Shown: one piece after another, positions 8,358 through 17,000 of the stretch | Layout: every line of letters begins with the position of its first letter | How positions within the stretch are numbered: the stretch's first letter is position 1 | DNA from: Gammaproteobacteria bacterium | Lineage (GTDB): Bacteria; Pseudomonadota; Gammaproteobacteria; Thiohalospirales; Thiohalospiraceae | Reading direction: 5' to 3' | Assembly: GCA_024277595.1 (NCBI GenBank) | Contig: JAJRUV010000048.1 | Span: 1-36,237 of the forward strand | DNA: 36,237 nucleotides | Program-made: the position numbers and the translations under genes | Notes under the pieces: generated by a model | Seen by the model: the letters and a program-made list of their open reading frames with translations, nothing else | What the model was told of the DNA's origin: nothing | Database searches by the model: none

Positions 8358-9334
8358 GTCTCCTCCCTATCATTGCCGAAGCGGTTGCCCATGATGATGG
8401 ACATGACCGCCATGCGGATGGCGATCCCGTTGCTGACCTGCTCCAGAATAACCGACTGCGGGCCATCGGCCACTTCCGAGTCGATCTCCACGCCGCGGTT
8501 GATGGGGCCGGGATGCATGACGATGGCATCGGGCCGGGCGAAGGCCAGTTTTTCGGCGGTCAGTCCATACAGTTCGAAATACTCCCGTTCGCTGGGGATG
8601 AGGGCGCCGGTCATCCGCTCCCGCTGCAGCCGCAGCATGATGATCACATCCACATCGGCCAGGCCGGCCCGGAGATCGTGGTGCACATGGACGCCGAGGT
8701 TCTGTACCTCCCGTGGCAGCAGGGTTTCCGGCCCGATTACCCGCACCTCGTGCACCCCCAGTGTGGTGAGCGCGTGGATCTGCGAGCGGGCTACCCGCGA
8801 ATGCAGGATGTCGCCGACGATGGCAACGCGCAGATCGGCAAATTTCCCCTTGTGACGGCGGATGGTGAACATGTCGAGCATCGCCTGGGTGGGGTGGGCG
8901 TGGCTGCCATCGCCGGCATTGATAACCCGGATATGGGGCGCCACATGCCGGGCGATGAAGTGGGCGGCCCCGCTCTGGGCGTGGCGTACCACGAACATGT
9001 CGCAGTGCATCGCCTCCAGGTTGCGCAGCATGTCCAGCAGGCTCTCCCCCTTGGTAGTGGCGGAGGTGTTGATGTTGATGTTGAGAACATCGGCCGACAG
9101 CCGTTTTGCCGCCAGTTCAAAGGTGGTGCGGGTACGGGTGCTGGGTTCGAAAAACAGGTTGGCGATGGTGCTGCCACGCAGCAGGGGGATTTTTTTTATG
9201 CTGCGGTTGCCAACGGTGACAAAGTTCTCCGCGTGGTCGAGAATATCCGCCAGAAGCTGCCGCTTGAGCCCTTCAGTGGTGAGGAAGTGGCGCAGTTTTC
9301 CGTTGTCGTCAATCTGGATGTTGTGTTGCTTCAT
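8354..9334 (-). CDS. pyrB: Aspartate carbamoyltransferase catalytic subunit
   Basis: 326 residues. It condenses carbamoyl phosphate with L-aspartate, the committed step of UMP synthesis, in the cytoplasm. The carbamoyl-phosphate loop [12 protein letters not shown] is intact, as are [12 protein letters not shown] and the C-terminal [13 protein letters not shown] block. The ATG at 9334 overlaps the pyrR stop and the TGA overlaps the pyrC' start (ATGA at both junctions). With PyrC' it should form the dodecameric class A enzyme; no pyrI regulatory subunit gene is present here. Confidence 0.97.
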   Translation of the reverse strand: MKQHNIQIDDNGKLRHFLTTEGLKRQLLADILDHAENFVTVGNRSIKKIPLLRGSTIANLFFEPSTRTRTTFELAAKRLSADVLNININTSATTKGESLLDMLRNLEAMHCDMFVVRHAQSGAAHFIARHVAPHIRVINAGDGSHAHPTQAMLDMFTIRRHKGKFADLRVAIVGDILHSRVARSQIHALTTLGVHEVRVIGPETLLPREVQNLGVHVHHDLRAGLADVDVIIMLRLQRERMTGALIPSEREYFELYGLTAEKLAFARPDAIVMHPGPINRGVEIDSEVADGPQSVILEQVSNGIAIRMAVMSIIMGNRFGNDREET

Positions 9335-9852
9335 CCCTGTTCCATGGGTCGTTCAGGTTCGATCAACGTGAGACGCAAGGGATCCGGGCCTTCCAGCTTG
9401 ATCTGCTGGTGCGCATCCAGCTCCAGATGGGCGCCGCTTACCGTCGGCTCGATAGGCAGCTCCCGGCCGGGCCGATCCACCAGGACAACGAGGGTTACCG
9501 AGGCGGGTCTTCCATAGTCGAAGATTTCGTTGAGGGCGGCGCGGATAGTGCGGCCGGTCTGCAGCACGTCATCCACCAGAATAATGTGGCGGTTTTCCAC
9601 CGTTACCGGCAGCCGGGAGGGTTTTACCTGTGGATGGACACCGATGTGGCTGAAGTCGTCGCGGTAGAACGAGATGTTCAGGGTTCCCAGCGGCTCTTCC
9701 AGTCCCAGCTCCCGGTGAAGCTGCTTCGCCACCCAGACGCCACCGGTGTGAATGCCAATCATCAGTGGATCGTCGATGCCGGATTGCTGCAAGTGGCGCT
9801 TTACTCCAGCCGTGACTGTTTTCAGCAACTCAGCTACATTCAAATGGCTCAT
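9331..9852 (-). CDS. pyrR: PyrR bifunctional regulator / uracil phosphoribosyltransferase
   Basis: 173 residues from the ATG at 9852 ([10 protein letters not shown]). This start is preferred over an upstream TTG at 9876 because it gives the 4-nt ATGA overlap seen at the neighbouring junctions. The type I phosphoribosyltransferase PRPP loop is clear ([12 protein letters not shown], residues 91-102). In Firmicutes PyrR binds pyr mRNA. In Gammaproteobacteria it is usually taken as a UPRTase with a less certain regulatory role, and no attenuator can be seen here because pyrB follows without a gap. Confidence 0.93.
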   Translation of the reverse strand: MSHLNVAELLKTVTAGVKRHLQQSGIDDPLMIGIHTGGVWVAKQLHRELGLEEPLGTLNISFYRDDFSHIGVHPQVKPSRLPVTVENRHIILVDDVLQTGRTIRAALNEIFDYGRPASVTLVVLVDRPGRELPIEPTVSGAHLELDAHQQIKLEGPDPLRLTLIEPERPMEQG

Positions 9853-10277
9853 TGGGTAAAGTTCTGCTCCAGCCAACTTTGCAGGATCAGTTGCGCCGCC
9901 AGTTTGTCGACTGCCTGTTTATCATAACCTCCAGGGCTTCGCATTTCAGCAAGAATCTGCTCGGCTTCTGCCGAACTGAGTCGCTCATCCATATGGCTTA
10001 CCGGTAGCCCGAAGCGGCCATGCAACTGGTTGGCAAAATGTCGTGCCGCATTGGTCATCTCCTGCTCCTGTCCATCCAGATGCAGTGGCAGGCCCACCAC
10101 CAGCCGTACCGGGCGCCACTCCTCCACCAGTTGCTGAATGGCTTTCCAGTCCGGTTTGCCATTCTGGCTCTGCAGTGTAGTCAGCGCCTGGGCGGTTCGG
10201 GTCAGTGTCTGTCCCACGGCGACGCCGGTACGTTGTTTTCCGTAGTCGAATCCCAGGATGCAGCCTGCGTCAGGCAT
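9849..10277 (-). CDS. ruvX: Holliday junction resolvase-like protein RuvX/YqgF
   Basis: 142 residues with the RNase H-like fold signature: GFDYGKQRTGVAVG near the N-terminus, LVVGLPLHLDGQE in the middle and DERLSSAEAE near the C-terminus. Family members act on Holliday junctions and in pre-16S rRNA 5' processing; the protein is conserved and often essential. It overlaps yqgE by 8 nt and pyrR by 4 nt. The order yqgE-yqgF-pyrR-pyrB-pyrC is the same as in Pseudomonas. Confidence 0.95.
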   Translation of the reverse strand: MPDAGCILGFDYGKQRTGVAVGQTLTRTAQALTTLQSQNGKPDWKAIQQLVEEWRPVRLVVGLPLHLDGQEQEMTNAARHFANQLHGRFGLPVSHMDERLSSAEAEQILAEMRSPGGYDKQAVDKLAAQLILQSWLEQNFTQ

Positions 10278-10830
10278 GGCCTACGTCACTGGATAGCAGC
10301 GAGAGATCGACTCCCAGCAGGGTGGCAGCCGCCACCCAGCGTTGTTCTACCGGTGTTTCGAAAATAATCCTGCTGTCTACCGGCCCGGCGAGCCAGCTGT
10401 TGGCGGCCAGCTCTTCTTCCAGTTGCCCGCCACCCCAGCCGGCGTAACCCAGTGCCACAAGATAGTTGTCCGTTCCCTTTCCACGGGCAATGGCTTCGAT
10501 AATATCATGGGAGGTGGTGACGCTGATTTCGTCACTGACTTTCAGGGTCGAGGTCCATTTTCCGGCGGACTGGTGAATGACGAACCCTTGCTCCGGGTGA
10601 ACCGGTCCCCCGGAGAATACCGGTTGATTTCTGTCCGTGACTTCCTTCGCATCGATATTCATCGAGTGGAACAGCTCTCCCAGTCCGATGTTGGTGGTTC
10701 GGTTGATGACGATGCCCAACGCGCCATCTTCACTGTGTTCACAGATGTAGGTGACGGAGTGAAGAAAATCCGGATCCGCCAGCGCGGGCATGGCGATAAG
10801 AAAGTGGTTGGTCAGGTTGGTCTGTTCCAT
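10270..10830 (-). CDS. yqgE: YqgE/AlgH family protein
   Basis: 186 residues. The start (MEQTNLTNHFLIAMPALADPDF) and the blocks HSEDGALGIVINRTT, VFSGGPVHPEQGFV and LGYAGWGGGQLEEEL are diagnostic of the DUF179 family. The biochemical function is unsettled. It is called AlgH in Pseudomonas and is nearly always next to ruvX, as here. It begins 5 nt after the tonB stop. Confidence 0.95.
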   Translation of the reverse strand: MEQTNLTNHFLIAMPALADPDFLHSVTYICEHSEDGALGIVINRTTNIGLGELFHSMNIDAKEVTDRNQPVFSGGPVHPEQGFVIHQSAGKWTSTLKVSDEISVTTSHDIIEAIARGKGTDNYLVALGYAGWGGGQLEEELAANSWLAGPVDSRIIFETPVEQRWVAAATLLGVDLSLLSSDVGHA

Positions 10831-10835
10831 CGAGT

Positions 10836-11732
10836 CTAACGGGTCTGCAACTGGTTATTGTTCTCGAATACCCAGGTGCGGGTGATATGCAGCACATCAA
10901 AATCCTTGCGTATATGCTCGGGGAACGGCGCGTAGGGGGCGGCCAGGGTGACAATGCGGATGGCGGCATCATCGAGAATCTTGTGCCCGGATGAGCGCAG
11001 CAGGTCGATCCGCTTGACACTGCCATCGGTGTTGATGACGACATCCAGCAGCAGGCGCCCGTAGAGCTTCTGTTTTTTGGCCTCATCAGGGTAGTTGAGA
11101 TTACCGATACGCTCTACCTTGGAGCGCCAGGCATCCATGTAGGCGGCATATTTGTATTCCCGTGTATTGGCGTTCAGGTGCTTCTCCCGTGGTAGTTTGG
11201 CCACGGTCTCCTTGAGTTGGCGGATCTCTGCATCGATACTGGCCAGTTCCTGGCTGCTTTCAACCAGCCTGGCGGCGGTGATCTGCTCTGGCCGGGAGGG
11301 GGTTTCCCTCTTTTCATCAAGCTCGAGAACGGCTCGTTCGGACTGTTCGGCCGTCATCATCTGCATGGCGGGCAGGGGATCTGACTGCGCCTGTGGTGAA
11401 GCGGCTTGCTGTGAGGTTGGGGCGTCGCCCTGTTGGGGAATTGGCAACGGATTGAAATTCTGGCTGGACGGCCGGACTTTGTCCGGGCTGTTGCCGCCCC
11501 CGCGCTGATTGGCCTGTGCCAGATAGTCGGCATCTTCCGGAGCCTCCTCGCTGCGGCTGTGCACCAGCGTGATCTCCATGGTAGGCAGGGGACTCTCCTC
11601 CGGAAAGGTGAGCATTTCCAGGTCAAAAGAGAGACCCAGTATGATGATCATATGCAGTGCAATAGCCAGAAACAGCGTCAGGCCAAGTCGGTCGGTGGCG
11701 GTTATTGGTGTTGATGAGGTAACGGTTGTCAT
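10836..11732 (-). CDS. tonB: TonB-family energy transducer
   Basis: 298 residues from the ATG at 11732. An open frame extends to 12083 but would run through the upstream gene, and the ATG at 11732 makes the ATGA overlap. One N-terminal membrane helix (about 16-36, LTLFLAIALHMIIILGL) is followed by a Gln/Pro/Ser-rich periplasmic linker (about 60-150), a charged helical stretch, and the C-terminal TonB domain (about 205-298: YPDEAKKQKLYGRLLLDVVI). It couples the ExbBD proton-motive force to outer-membrane receptors; exbBD are not in the window. Its position between gshB and yqgE matches Pseudomonas. Confidence 0.92.
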   Translation of the reverse strand: MTTVTSSTPITATDRLGLTLFLAIALHMIIILGLSFDLEMLTFPEESPLPTMEITLVHSRSEEAPEDADYLAQANQRGGGNSPDKVRPSSQNFNPLPIPQQGDAPTSQQAASPQAQSDPLPAMQMMTAEQSERAVLELDEKRETPSRPEQITAARLVESSQELASIDAEIRQLKETVAKLPREKHLNANTREYKYAAYMDAWRSKVERIGNLNYPDEAKKQKLYGRLLLDVVINTDGSVKRIDLLRSSGHKILDDAAIRIVTLAAPYAPFPEHIRKDFDVLHITRTWVFENNNQLQTR

Positions 11733-12232
11733 TGGATGCGTTTTAACATGGCTGCCACGATTATACCGCTCACCAGTCCGAATAGCACTGCAGCAGTCAT
11801 TAATATTGGGAATAAATGAAGCAGCGCCGGGTGGGGAATAAACAGCCAGTAGGCAGCGGTGAACTGTCCTGCCATATGCGCCATCGCGGCCAGCAGGCTG
11901 TAACCAACCGGTCCGAAGCTTTTCCCGGGAATGAGCCGCGCCACACTGAGTATTAGCAGGCTGGCAACGGCGCCGGTGAAGCTCAGGGCGAAAGTGGGGG
12001 AGAGGAAGGTGCCCAGCAACAGGCTGCCCGCCAGCACCCGCAGCATTAGTACCCAGGCAGCCGTGCGCAGACCGTAGAGGCACAGCGTTGCGATGGTCAC
12101 GATGTTGGCCAGGCCCGGTTTGATGCCTGGCAGCGGGCTGGGAAGTGCGCTTTCGGCAATATGGATGGTAATGGCCAGCGCCGCGAGCAGGGCGATGCGG
12201 TGGTCTTCAGTCGTGGTGGTGAGTGTGTTCAC
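11729..12232 (-). CDS. Gx transporter / heptaprenyl diphosphate synthase component I-like membrane protein (EetB-like)
   Basis: 167 residues with a GTG start. It is almost entirely hydrophobic, with about five membrane helices, and carries LPSPLPGIKPGLANIVTI, the hallmark of the Hpre_diP_synt_I/Gx family. Despite the historical name it lacks the DDxxD motifs of a prenyl transferase. Family members resemble small-molecule transporters and occur with NusG_II proteins and ApbE in extracytosolic flavin electron-transfer loci (EetB in Listeria). Here it follows the NusG_II gene by 5 nt and overlaps tonB by 4 nt. Its role in this organism is unknown. Confidence 0.82.
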   Translation of the reverse strand: MNTLTTTTEDHRIALLAALAITIHIAESALPSPLPGIKPGLANIVTIATLCLYGLRTAAWVLMLRVLAGSLLLGTFLSPTFALSFTGAVASLLILSVARLIPGKSFGPVGYSLLAAMAHMAGQFTAAYWLFIPHPALLHLFPILMTAAVLFGLVSGIIVAAMLKRIQ

Positions 12233-12237
12233 AAGAA

Positions 12238-12615
12238 TCAGTAGTTGAAGGTATCAAACCGGGTTGTCCGGCCGGTGACCAGCATGGCGATTCGGTTGGG
12301 CAGACAGGCGGTGAATTCACCATTGTGCCGATGCCAGCCGCTGTGGACACACTGCTGACCCTGGTAGGGTGAACTGATGAAGCGAACCCGTCCATCTGCT
12401 ATCTGTATTGTGCTCGGGCCGATGTTGCCCTGGATGGTCAGGATTTGATTTTGTTGCAGGGAGATGGCGGGCAGTTCCTTGCCCCCGACCACGATATGAA
12501 CCTCGTCACCGTCACCCGGATCGTTGCTCCAGACGGTGCTGTAGAGCCAGGGAAGCAGAGCGATGCTGGCGATAATGATCAGCCAGTCTGCACGGGTGAC
12601 GAGATTGGATTTCAT
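12238..12615 (-). CDS. NusG domain II-containing membrane-anchored protein (EetA-like)
   Basis: 125 residues: one N-terminal membrane anchor (about 12-27, LIIIASIALLPWLYS) and a small beta-rich periplasmic domain of the NusG_II type ending near CLPNRIAMLVTG. Family members usually have a CPDxxC pair before the glycine-tryptophan and a CLPN block. Here the first Cys of the pair is replaced (SPYQGQQC), leaving two cysteines (in QQCVHSGW and ACLPNR). It lies between apbE (ATGA overlap) and the Gx protein gene. In Listeria-type loci the pair is part of an extracytosolic electron-transfer system. It is not a transcription factor despite the name. Confidence 0.8.
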   Translation of the reverse strand: MKSNLVTRADWLIIIASIALLPWLYSTVWSNDPGDGDEVHIVVGGKELPAISLQQNQILTIQGNIGPSTIQIADGRVRFISSPYQGQQCVHSGWHRHNGEFTACLPNRIAMLVTGRTTRFDTFNY

Positions 12616-13658
12616 AACTTTTTACTGAGAATAACCTCCGGTGATTCTGTTGTCTCGAATTGAACCCGGTTGGCCATGGCCGGGTTCATGTGAATTACCC
12701 CTTTATCGTCCACCAGCATCGCGTATTTAATGTTCAGCTGAAGGGCCGCCTGATACCAGTTGCGCGGCCCTGCGACAAACAGTGCCGTGGCGGCGGCATC
12801 GGCTTCAGTTGCGTTGTGGTGGATGACGGTGACCGAGCGAACTCCCTGGGTCGGGTAACCGGTGCGGGGGTCGATGATGTGATGGTAGCGCTTGCCATCA
12901 TATTCATAAGATCTCTCGTAGTCACCGGAAGTAAATACGCTCTCGTCTTCTGTTAGCTCGATGCCCGCCAGGACGCCTGCCTGGCGTGGATTGCGGATAC
13001 CGATCCGCCAGGGCCGATTCCCGTGGCGGCCGATGGCGCGTAGATCGCCTCCTGCATTGATGATGGCGTTATTTATGCCGGTATCAACCAGTTTCTCGAT
13101 AATCTGGTCGATGGCATAACCTTTGGCAAAGGCGCCAAAATCCAGCTGTACCGTCGGATTGGTGCTTCGTATCCGCTGTCCGTTGATGGCAATGGCATCC
13201 ATCCCCGGTTTTTGGGTGATCAGGTTGGCGATGGCCGTTGGTTCGGGTGGTGGCCCCTGCGGAAGAGTGTCACTGTGGAAGCCCCACAGCGATACCAGTT
13301 GCCCGATGGCCGGATTGAACAGGCCGTTGCTGCGCCGGTAGAGCTGTTTTGCCTGGCTGATGAGCGGCAGCACCACCGGCGGACAGATAGACCATTCGCC
13401 GGTGCGTAGTTGCTGGTTGGTCTCGGTTAGCGGTCCCGGCCGCCAGGCATGCCAGTTGTTGTGCGTGCCCTGAAGCTGTTGTTGAATGATTCGTTCGGCG
13501 TTCTCGACCTGTTCCGGCGAGGCGTCCCACAGACTGATATCCACCAGGGTACCCATGCTGAAAAGCTGGGCATGGTGCAGTTCAGGGCGGCTGCAGGCGG
13601 AGAGCAGCACCGCTGTTGTCAGTACCAGCCACGCGGTAACTCTCCGGCATTGAATCAT
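12612..13658 (-). CDS. apbE: FAD:protein FMN transferase, lipoprotein
   Basis: 348 residues. A signal peptide with lipobox LLSAC (lipidated Cys22) puts it at the periplasmic face of a membrane. ApbE motifs are present: GAFAKGYAID, NAGGDLRAIG, ERSYEYDGKRYHHIIDPRTG and DAAATALFVAG with the Mg-binding Asp. It covalently attaches FMN from FAD to Thr/Ser of target proteins such as RnfG/D, NqrB/C and FMN_bind lipoproteins. No target with an FMN_bind motif is encoded in the window, so the substrate is elsewhere. It overlaps gshB and the NusG_II gene by 4 nt each. Confidence 0.94.
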   Translation of the reverse strand: MIQCRRVTAWLVLTTAVLLSACSRPELHHAQLFSMGTLVDISLWDASPEQVENAERIIQQQLQGTHNNWHAWRPGPLTETNQQLRTGEWSICPPVVLPLISQAKQLYRRSNGLFNPAIGQLVSLWGFHSDTLPQGPPPEPTAIANLITQKPGMDAIAINGQRIRSTNPTVQLDFGAFAKGYAIDQIIEKLVDTGINNAIINAGGDLRAIGRHGNRPWRIGIRNPRQAGVLAGIELTEDESVFTSGDYERSYEYDGKRYHHIIDPRTGYPTQGVRSVTVIHHNATEADAAATALFVAGPRNWYQAALQLNIKYAMLVDDKGVIHMNPAMANRVQFETTESPEVILSKKL

Positions 13659-14602
13659 CTCAGTTTTTCCTCGATGCAGTCCATCAGTTGTCCCCCGATT
13701 GAGAGTCCGAACTGTTGATCGAGTTCCCGTACTCCGGTGGGGCTGGTGACATTTATCTCGGTGAGAAAGTCGCCGATGATATCCAGGCCAACAAACATCA
13801 GCCCCTTGTTACGCAGGGTCGGCCCCACCTGCTGGCAGATCCAGCGGTCCTGTTCGGTCAGATCCTGGCCAGTACCGATGCCGCCGGCAATCAGGTTGGC
13901 GCGGGTTTCGCCGGCTGCGGGGATGCGCGCCAGGGCGTAAGGCACCGGTTTACCATCGATCAGCAGAACGCGCTTGTCTCCCTGCCGGATCTCCGGAATA
14001 TAGCGCTGCGCCATGGTGTAGCACTGTTCATGCCGGGTAAGGGTCTCGATGACCACGTTGATATTGGGATCTGCCGACTGCAGGCGAAAGATGGAGGCGC
14101 CACCCATGCCGTCCAGGGGCTTGAGAATGGTGTCACCCTGTTCAGCGACAAACTCCCGCAGCTGGCGGGCGTTGCGTGTCACCAGTGTTGGCGGTGTGCA
14201 GTGGGGAAACCAGGCGGTAAACAGTTTTTCATTGGCATCGCGCAGGCTCTGCGGCCGGTTGACTACCAGCAACCCCTCCTGTTCAGCCTGCTCCAGCAGA
14301 TAGGTGGCATAAATGTACTCCATGTTGAAAGGGGGATCCTTGCGCATCAACATGACATCCAGTTCGGCAAGCGGAGCAGTCCATTCGTTCTGCAGATCAA
14401 ACCAGTGACGGGTGTCGTCGTAGACACGGCATGAGTGCATTCGGCCATACACCCGTCCATCGCGCAGCCAGAGATCACCCATCTCCAGATAGTAGAGTTG
14501 CCACCCTTTTGCCTGCGCGGCCAGCAACATCGCCAGTGTTGTATCCTTGCAGGGTTTGATGCGGGTAACGGGGTCCATTACCACGCCAATTTTGATTGTC
14601 AT
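13655..14602 (-). CDS. gshB: Glutathione synthetase
   Basis: 315 residues, ATP-grasp enzyme joining gamma-glutamylcysteine and glycine in the cytoplasm. Seen: the N-terminal IGVVMDPVTRIKPCKDTTLAML, DPPFNMEYIYATYLLEQAE, the flexible loop KPLDGMGGASIFR, and LDIIGDFLTEINVTSPTG, all typical of the proteobacterial GshB. It overlaps gshA and apbE by 4 nt each. Synteny of gshB with pilG (through gshA here) and with tonB recalls Pseudomonas. Confidence 0.96.
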   Translation of the reverse strand: MTIKIGVVMDPVTRIKPCKDTTLAMLLAAQAKGWQLYYLEMGDLWLRDGRVYGRMHSCRVYDDTRHWFDLQNEWTAPLAELDVMLMRKDPPFNMEYIYATYLLEQAEQEGLLVVNRPQSLRDANEKLFTAWFPHCTPPTLVTRNARQLREFVAEQGDTILKPLDGMGGASIFRLQSADPNINVVIETLTRHEQCYTMAQRYIPEIRQGDKRVLLIDGKPVPYALARIPAAGETRANLIAGGIGTGQDLTEQDRWICQQVGPTLRNKGLMFVGLDIIGDFLTEINVTSPTGVRELDQQFGLSIGGQLMDCIEEKLR

Positions 14603-15888
14603 GGCGTTATGATTTCGCGGGCTGCGGCAAGCAGGGCGAGCCGGGCAATGACTCCGTATGCGTAGAAACGGTTGGGATTGGCATCCGGTTCCTGGCTGGT
14701 GTCAGGGTTATTGAGTGGTTCAGCAAAGGCCAGCGGTTCAAAATGCATGCCGGGGGCATTGAGATTTTCATTCGGACCGCGCCCGGTATGCACCCGGTAA
14801 AATCCACCCACCACGAAGTGATCAATCATATACACTACCGGCTCGGCAACCGCCTCTTCCTCGCCCCAGGTCTCGAAGGTATAGACCCCCTCCTGGATGA
14901 TCACCTTGCTGACATCCTGCCCCCCCTTGCCAGCCGACATTCGGGTGCGTTGCTTGCGATTCAGTTCGCGCACTTCATCGGCGTCATGGGCTGTCATCAC
15001 CGCCATGCCGTAGGTGCCGGCATCAGCTTTTACCACCACAAAGGGTTTTTTATCGATATCGTACTGTTGGTATTTCTGCCGGATAGTGCGCAGCAGGATA
15101 TCGGTGTTTCGGACCAGACACTCTTCACCCTCCCGTTTCATGAAATTGATCTCCCCACAGTTACGGAACAGGGGATCAATCAGCCACGGGTCGATCTCCA
15201 CCAGTTCGGCAAACTCCTTTGCTACCTGGCGATAGTGTTTGAAATGTTCGGATTTAAGGCGGTTGCTCCATCCTGAGTTCAGCGGTGGAGCGATGCGTTG
15301 TTCAATGTTCTCCAGAACGGCTGGCCGGCCACTGGAGAGATCGTTGTTGAGCAGTATCAGGCAGGGATCAAAGTCTGTAATTCCTACCCTGTCACCAGTT
15401 CGTGTTAACGGCTCCAGCAGCAACGGTTTCCCGGAAGATGTTTTGACTTCCATGGCCCCGTCTTGCTCCAGCAGGGTTCCGATACGCACCTCGAAACCAG
15501 CTTTCGATAAAAGGTCTCGCAGCGTAACGACGCTTTCAAGGTAAAAGGTGTTGCGGGTATGGCTTTCGGCGACAAGCAGCACCCGAACCGCAGTCGGACA
15601 GTTGTGCTCGATAGCTGACTGGAGCGCCTGAATGCATAGCGGGATGAAGGCCGGATTGAGATTGTTAAAACCGGCTGGAAACAGATTGGTATCGACCGGA
15701 GCCAGTTTGAAGCCGGCATTGCGCAGATCCACCGAGGCGTATACCGGCGCCGGGGATCGTAACCACTCATTGCGGAACCAGGCCTCGATATGGGGCTGGT
15801 GCTTCAGAAAATGGGACTCAAGCTGCTGTAGTGGTCCGGAAAGAGCGGTGGTAAGATGGGGTACTGTAGAAAAGTTGTTTGTGTTCAT
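14599..15888 (-). CDS. gshA: Glutamate-cysteine ligase, Acidithiobacillus-type
   Basis: 429 residues from the ATG at 15888 (MNTNNFSTVPHLTT). An upstream TTG at 15972 would add 28 residues, but neither start has a clear ribosome binding site. The sequence (VYASVDLRNAGFKLAPVDTNLFPAGFNNL, then VKADAGTYGMAVMT, and the final block with RFYAYGVIARLALLAA) fits the ferrooxidans-type GshA found in chemolithotrophs and some beta/gammaproteobacteria, unrelated in sequence to the E. coli enzyme. It makes gamma-glutamylcysteine, the first step of glutathione synthesis, and is the first gene of the operon. Confidence 0.92.
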   Translation of the reverse strand: MNTNNFSTVPHLTTALSGPLQQLESHFLKHQPHIEAWFRNEWLRSPAPVYASVDLRNAGFKLAPVDTNLFPAGFNNLNPAFIPLCIQALQSAIEHNCPTAVRVLLVAESHTRNTFYLESVVTLRDLLSKAGFEVRIGTLLEQDGAMEVKTSSGKPLLLEPLTRTGDRVGITDFDPCLILLNNDLSSGRPAVLENIEQRIAPPLNSGWSNRLKSEHFKHYRQVAKEFAELVEIDPWLIDPLFRNCGEINFMKREGEECLVRNTDILLRTIRQKYQQYDIDKKPFVVVKADAGTYGMAVMTAHDADEVRELNRKQRTRMSAGKGGQDVSKVIIQEGVYTFETWGEEEAVAEPVVYMIDHFVVGGFYRVHTGRGPNENLNAPGMHFEPLAFAEPLNNPDTSQEPDANPNRFYAYGVIARLALLAAAREIITP

Positions 15889-16109
15889 GCGAATATAAAC
15901 AATGGGTGCTGGTTTTCTTCCGTTGCTGACAGGTTGAGCGAATTGCAAAGAGTCTCGCTGCTGTATCACCAATAAGGTTCAGTTGATGTTAAACGTTATT
16001 CTCGAGAAAGCGGCATAAATCGTGCACCACATTCAATGATTATACCATTTGCCGAGTCCCGATGGGATTTGGTATTTCGATATTGCAAGCAAGCGCGGGG
16101 GGAGTTGGT
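15889..16109. promoter_or_regulatory. Divergent intergenic region between gshA and pilG
   Basis: This 221-bp gap must carry the promoters for the 11-gene minus-strand operon and the plus-strand Pil-Chp cluster. An AT-rich patch (TTCAATGATTATACCATTTG, about 16031-16050) could hold a -10 element for pilG, and TTGTTTATATT (about 15892-15902) lies just before the gshA ATG. No convincing -35/-10 pair or operator could be assigned by eye. Confidence 0.4.
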
Positions 16110-16529
16110 GTGAATAAGGCAAACGGTGCCGGTTTAACCGCCGAAAGCGGTTTTGATGGTTTAAAGGTTGTTTTAATTGATGACAGCAAGACTATTCGTC
16201 AGAGTGCTAAAGCGCTGCTGGAAGGGGTTGGCTGCGATGTCATTACGGCATCGGACGGTTTTGAATCCCTGGCAAAAATTGTGGAACATCACCCGGATAT
16301 TATCTTTGTCGACATTACCATGCCGCGCCTGGACGGGTTCCAGACCTGCGCGCTGATTAAACAAAACAGCAAGTTCAGGCAGATTCCGGTGATCATGCTT
16401 ACCAGCAAGGATGGACTGTTTGATCGGGCGCGCAGCAAGCTGGTAGGGGCAGAATACTATATTACTAAACCGTTCAGCCGGGATGAGTTACTGGAAATAT
16501 TAAATTTTTGCACACAAAAATGTGCCTGA
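16110..16529 (+). CDS. pilG: PilG-type single-domain response regulator
   Basis: 139 residues from the GTG at 16110, chosen because GGGGGAG lies 6 nt upstream; an ATG at 16062 in the same frame lacks such a site. Receiver-domain features: acidic pocket LIDDSK, phospho-acceptor Asp in FVDITMPRLDG, Thr/Ser in MLTSKDG and Lys in ITKPFS. PilG is phosphorylated by ChpA and promotes pilus extension and cAMP signalling in Pseudomonas. It is first of the pilGHIJ-chpA order. Confidence 0.93.
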   Translation: MNKANGAGLTAESGFDGLKVVLIDDSKTIRQSAKALLEGVGCDVITASDGFESLAKIVEHHPDIIFVDITMPRLDGFQTCALIKQNSKFRQIPVIMLTSKDGLFDRARSKLVGAEYYITKPFSRDELLEILNFCTQKCA

Positions 16530-16619
16530 TTGCTTTAAAATCGTGCCGCCATGTCAGTAGTTTGACATCAATAGTACCGGAATGTGTCGGAAAACAGTTG
16601 TTGCAACCACGGGGGGAGT

Positions 16620-17000
16620 ATGGCGCATATCTTGATTGTGGATGATTCACCTACTGAGGTTCATGTATTCAGAACCCTGCTGGAAAAACATGGGCACTTT
16701 GTTTCGGTAGCGGTTAATGGTGAGGAAGGAGTTGAAAAAATACGTAGCGAGAAGCCGGATCTGGTGCTGATGGATGTCGTCATGCCCGAGCTGAATGGTT
16801 TTCAGGCAACACGCCTGTTGACCAGAGATCCGGAAACCTCCTCGATACCGGTTATTATTCTTTCAACCAAAGGGGAGGAGAGTGATCGTGCCTGGGGGTT
16901 GAGGCAGGGGGCAACGGATTATCTTGCCAAACCGGTGGATGAAGAACATCTGGTGGGCAAAATCAACTCAATACTGCAGGGGTATCCGGAATCACCATGA
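16620..17000 (+). CDS. pilH: PilH-type response regulator
   Basis: 126 residues from the ATG at 16620, preceded by GGGGGAG; the longer frame from 16584 adds residues without homology. Receiver motifs: HILIVDDSPTE, LMDVVMPELNG (phospho-acceptor), IILSTKGEESD, YLAKPVDEE. PilH is the second regulator of twitching, associated with pilus retraction and acting as a phosphate sink. Its 3' end overlaps pilI by 4 nt (ATGA). Confidence 0.93.
   Translation: MAHILIVDDSPTEVHVFRTLLEKHGHFVSVAVNGEEGVEKIRSEKPDLVLMDVVMPELNGFQATRLLTRDPETSSIPVIILSTKGEESDRAWGLRQGATDYLAKPVDEEHLVGKINSILQGYPESP

Noticed and set aside
7668-9517. Long plus-strand open frames (395 and 334 residues) over pyrC' and pyrB
   Set aside because: Antisense shadows of two clearly identified genes, with low-complexity composition and no family features.
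11733-12083. N-terminal extension of the TonB frame
   Set aside because: It overlaps the Gx membrane protein gene almost completely, and the ATG at 11732 starts right at the membrane anchor and forms the ATGA overlap typical of this operon.
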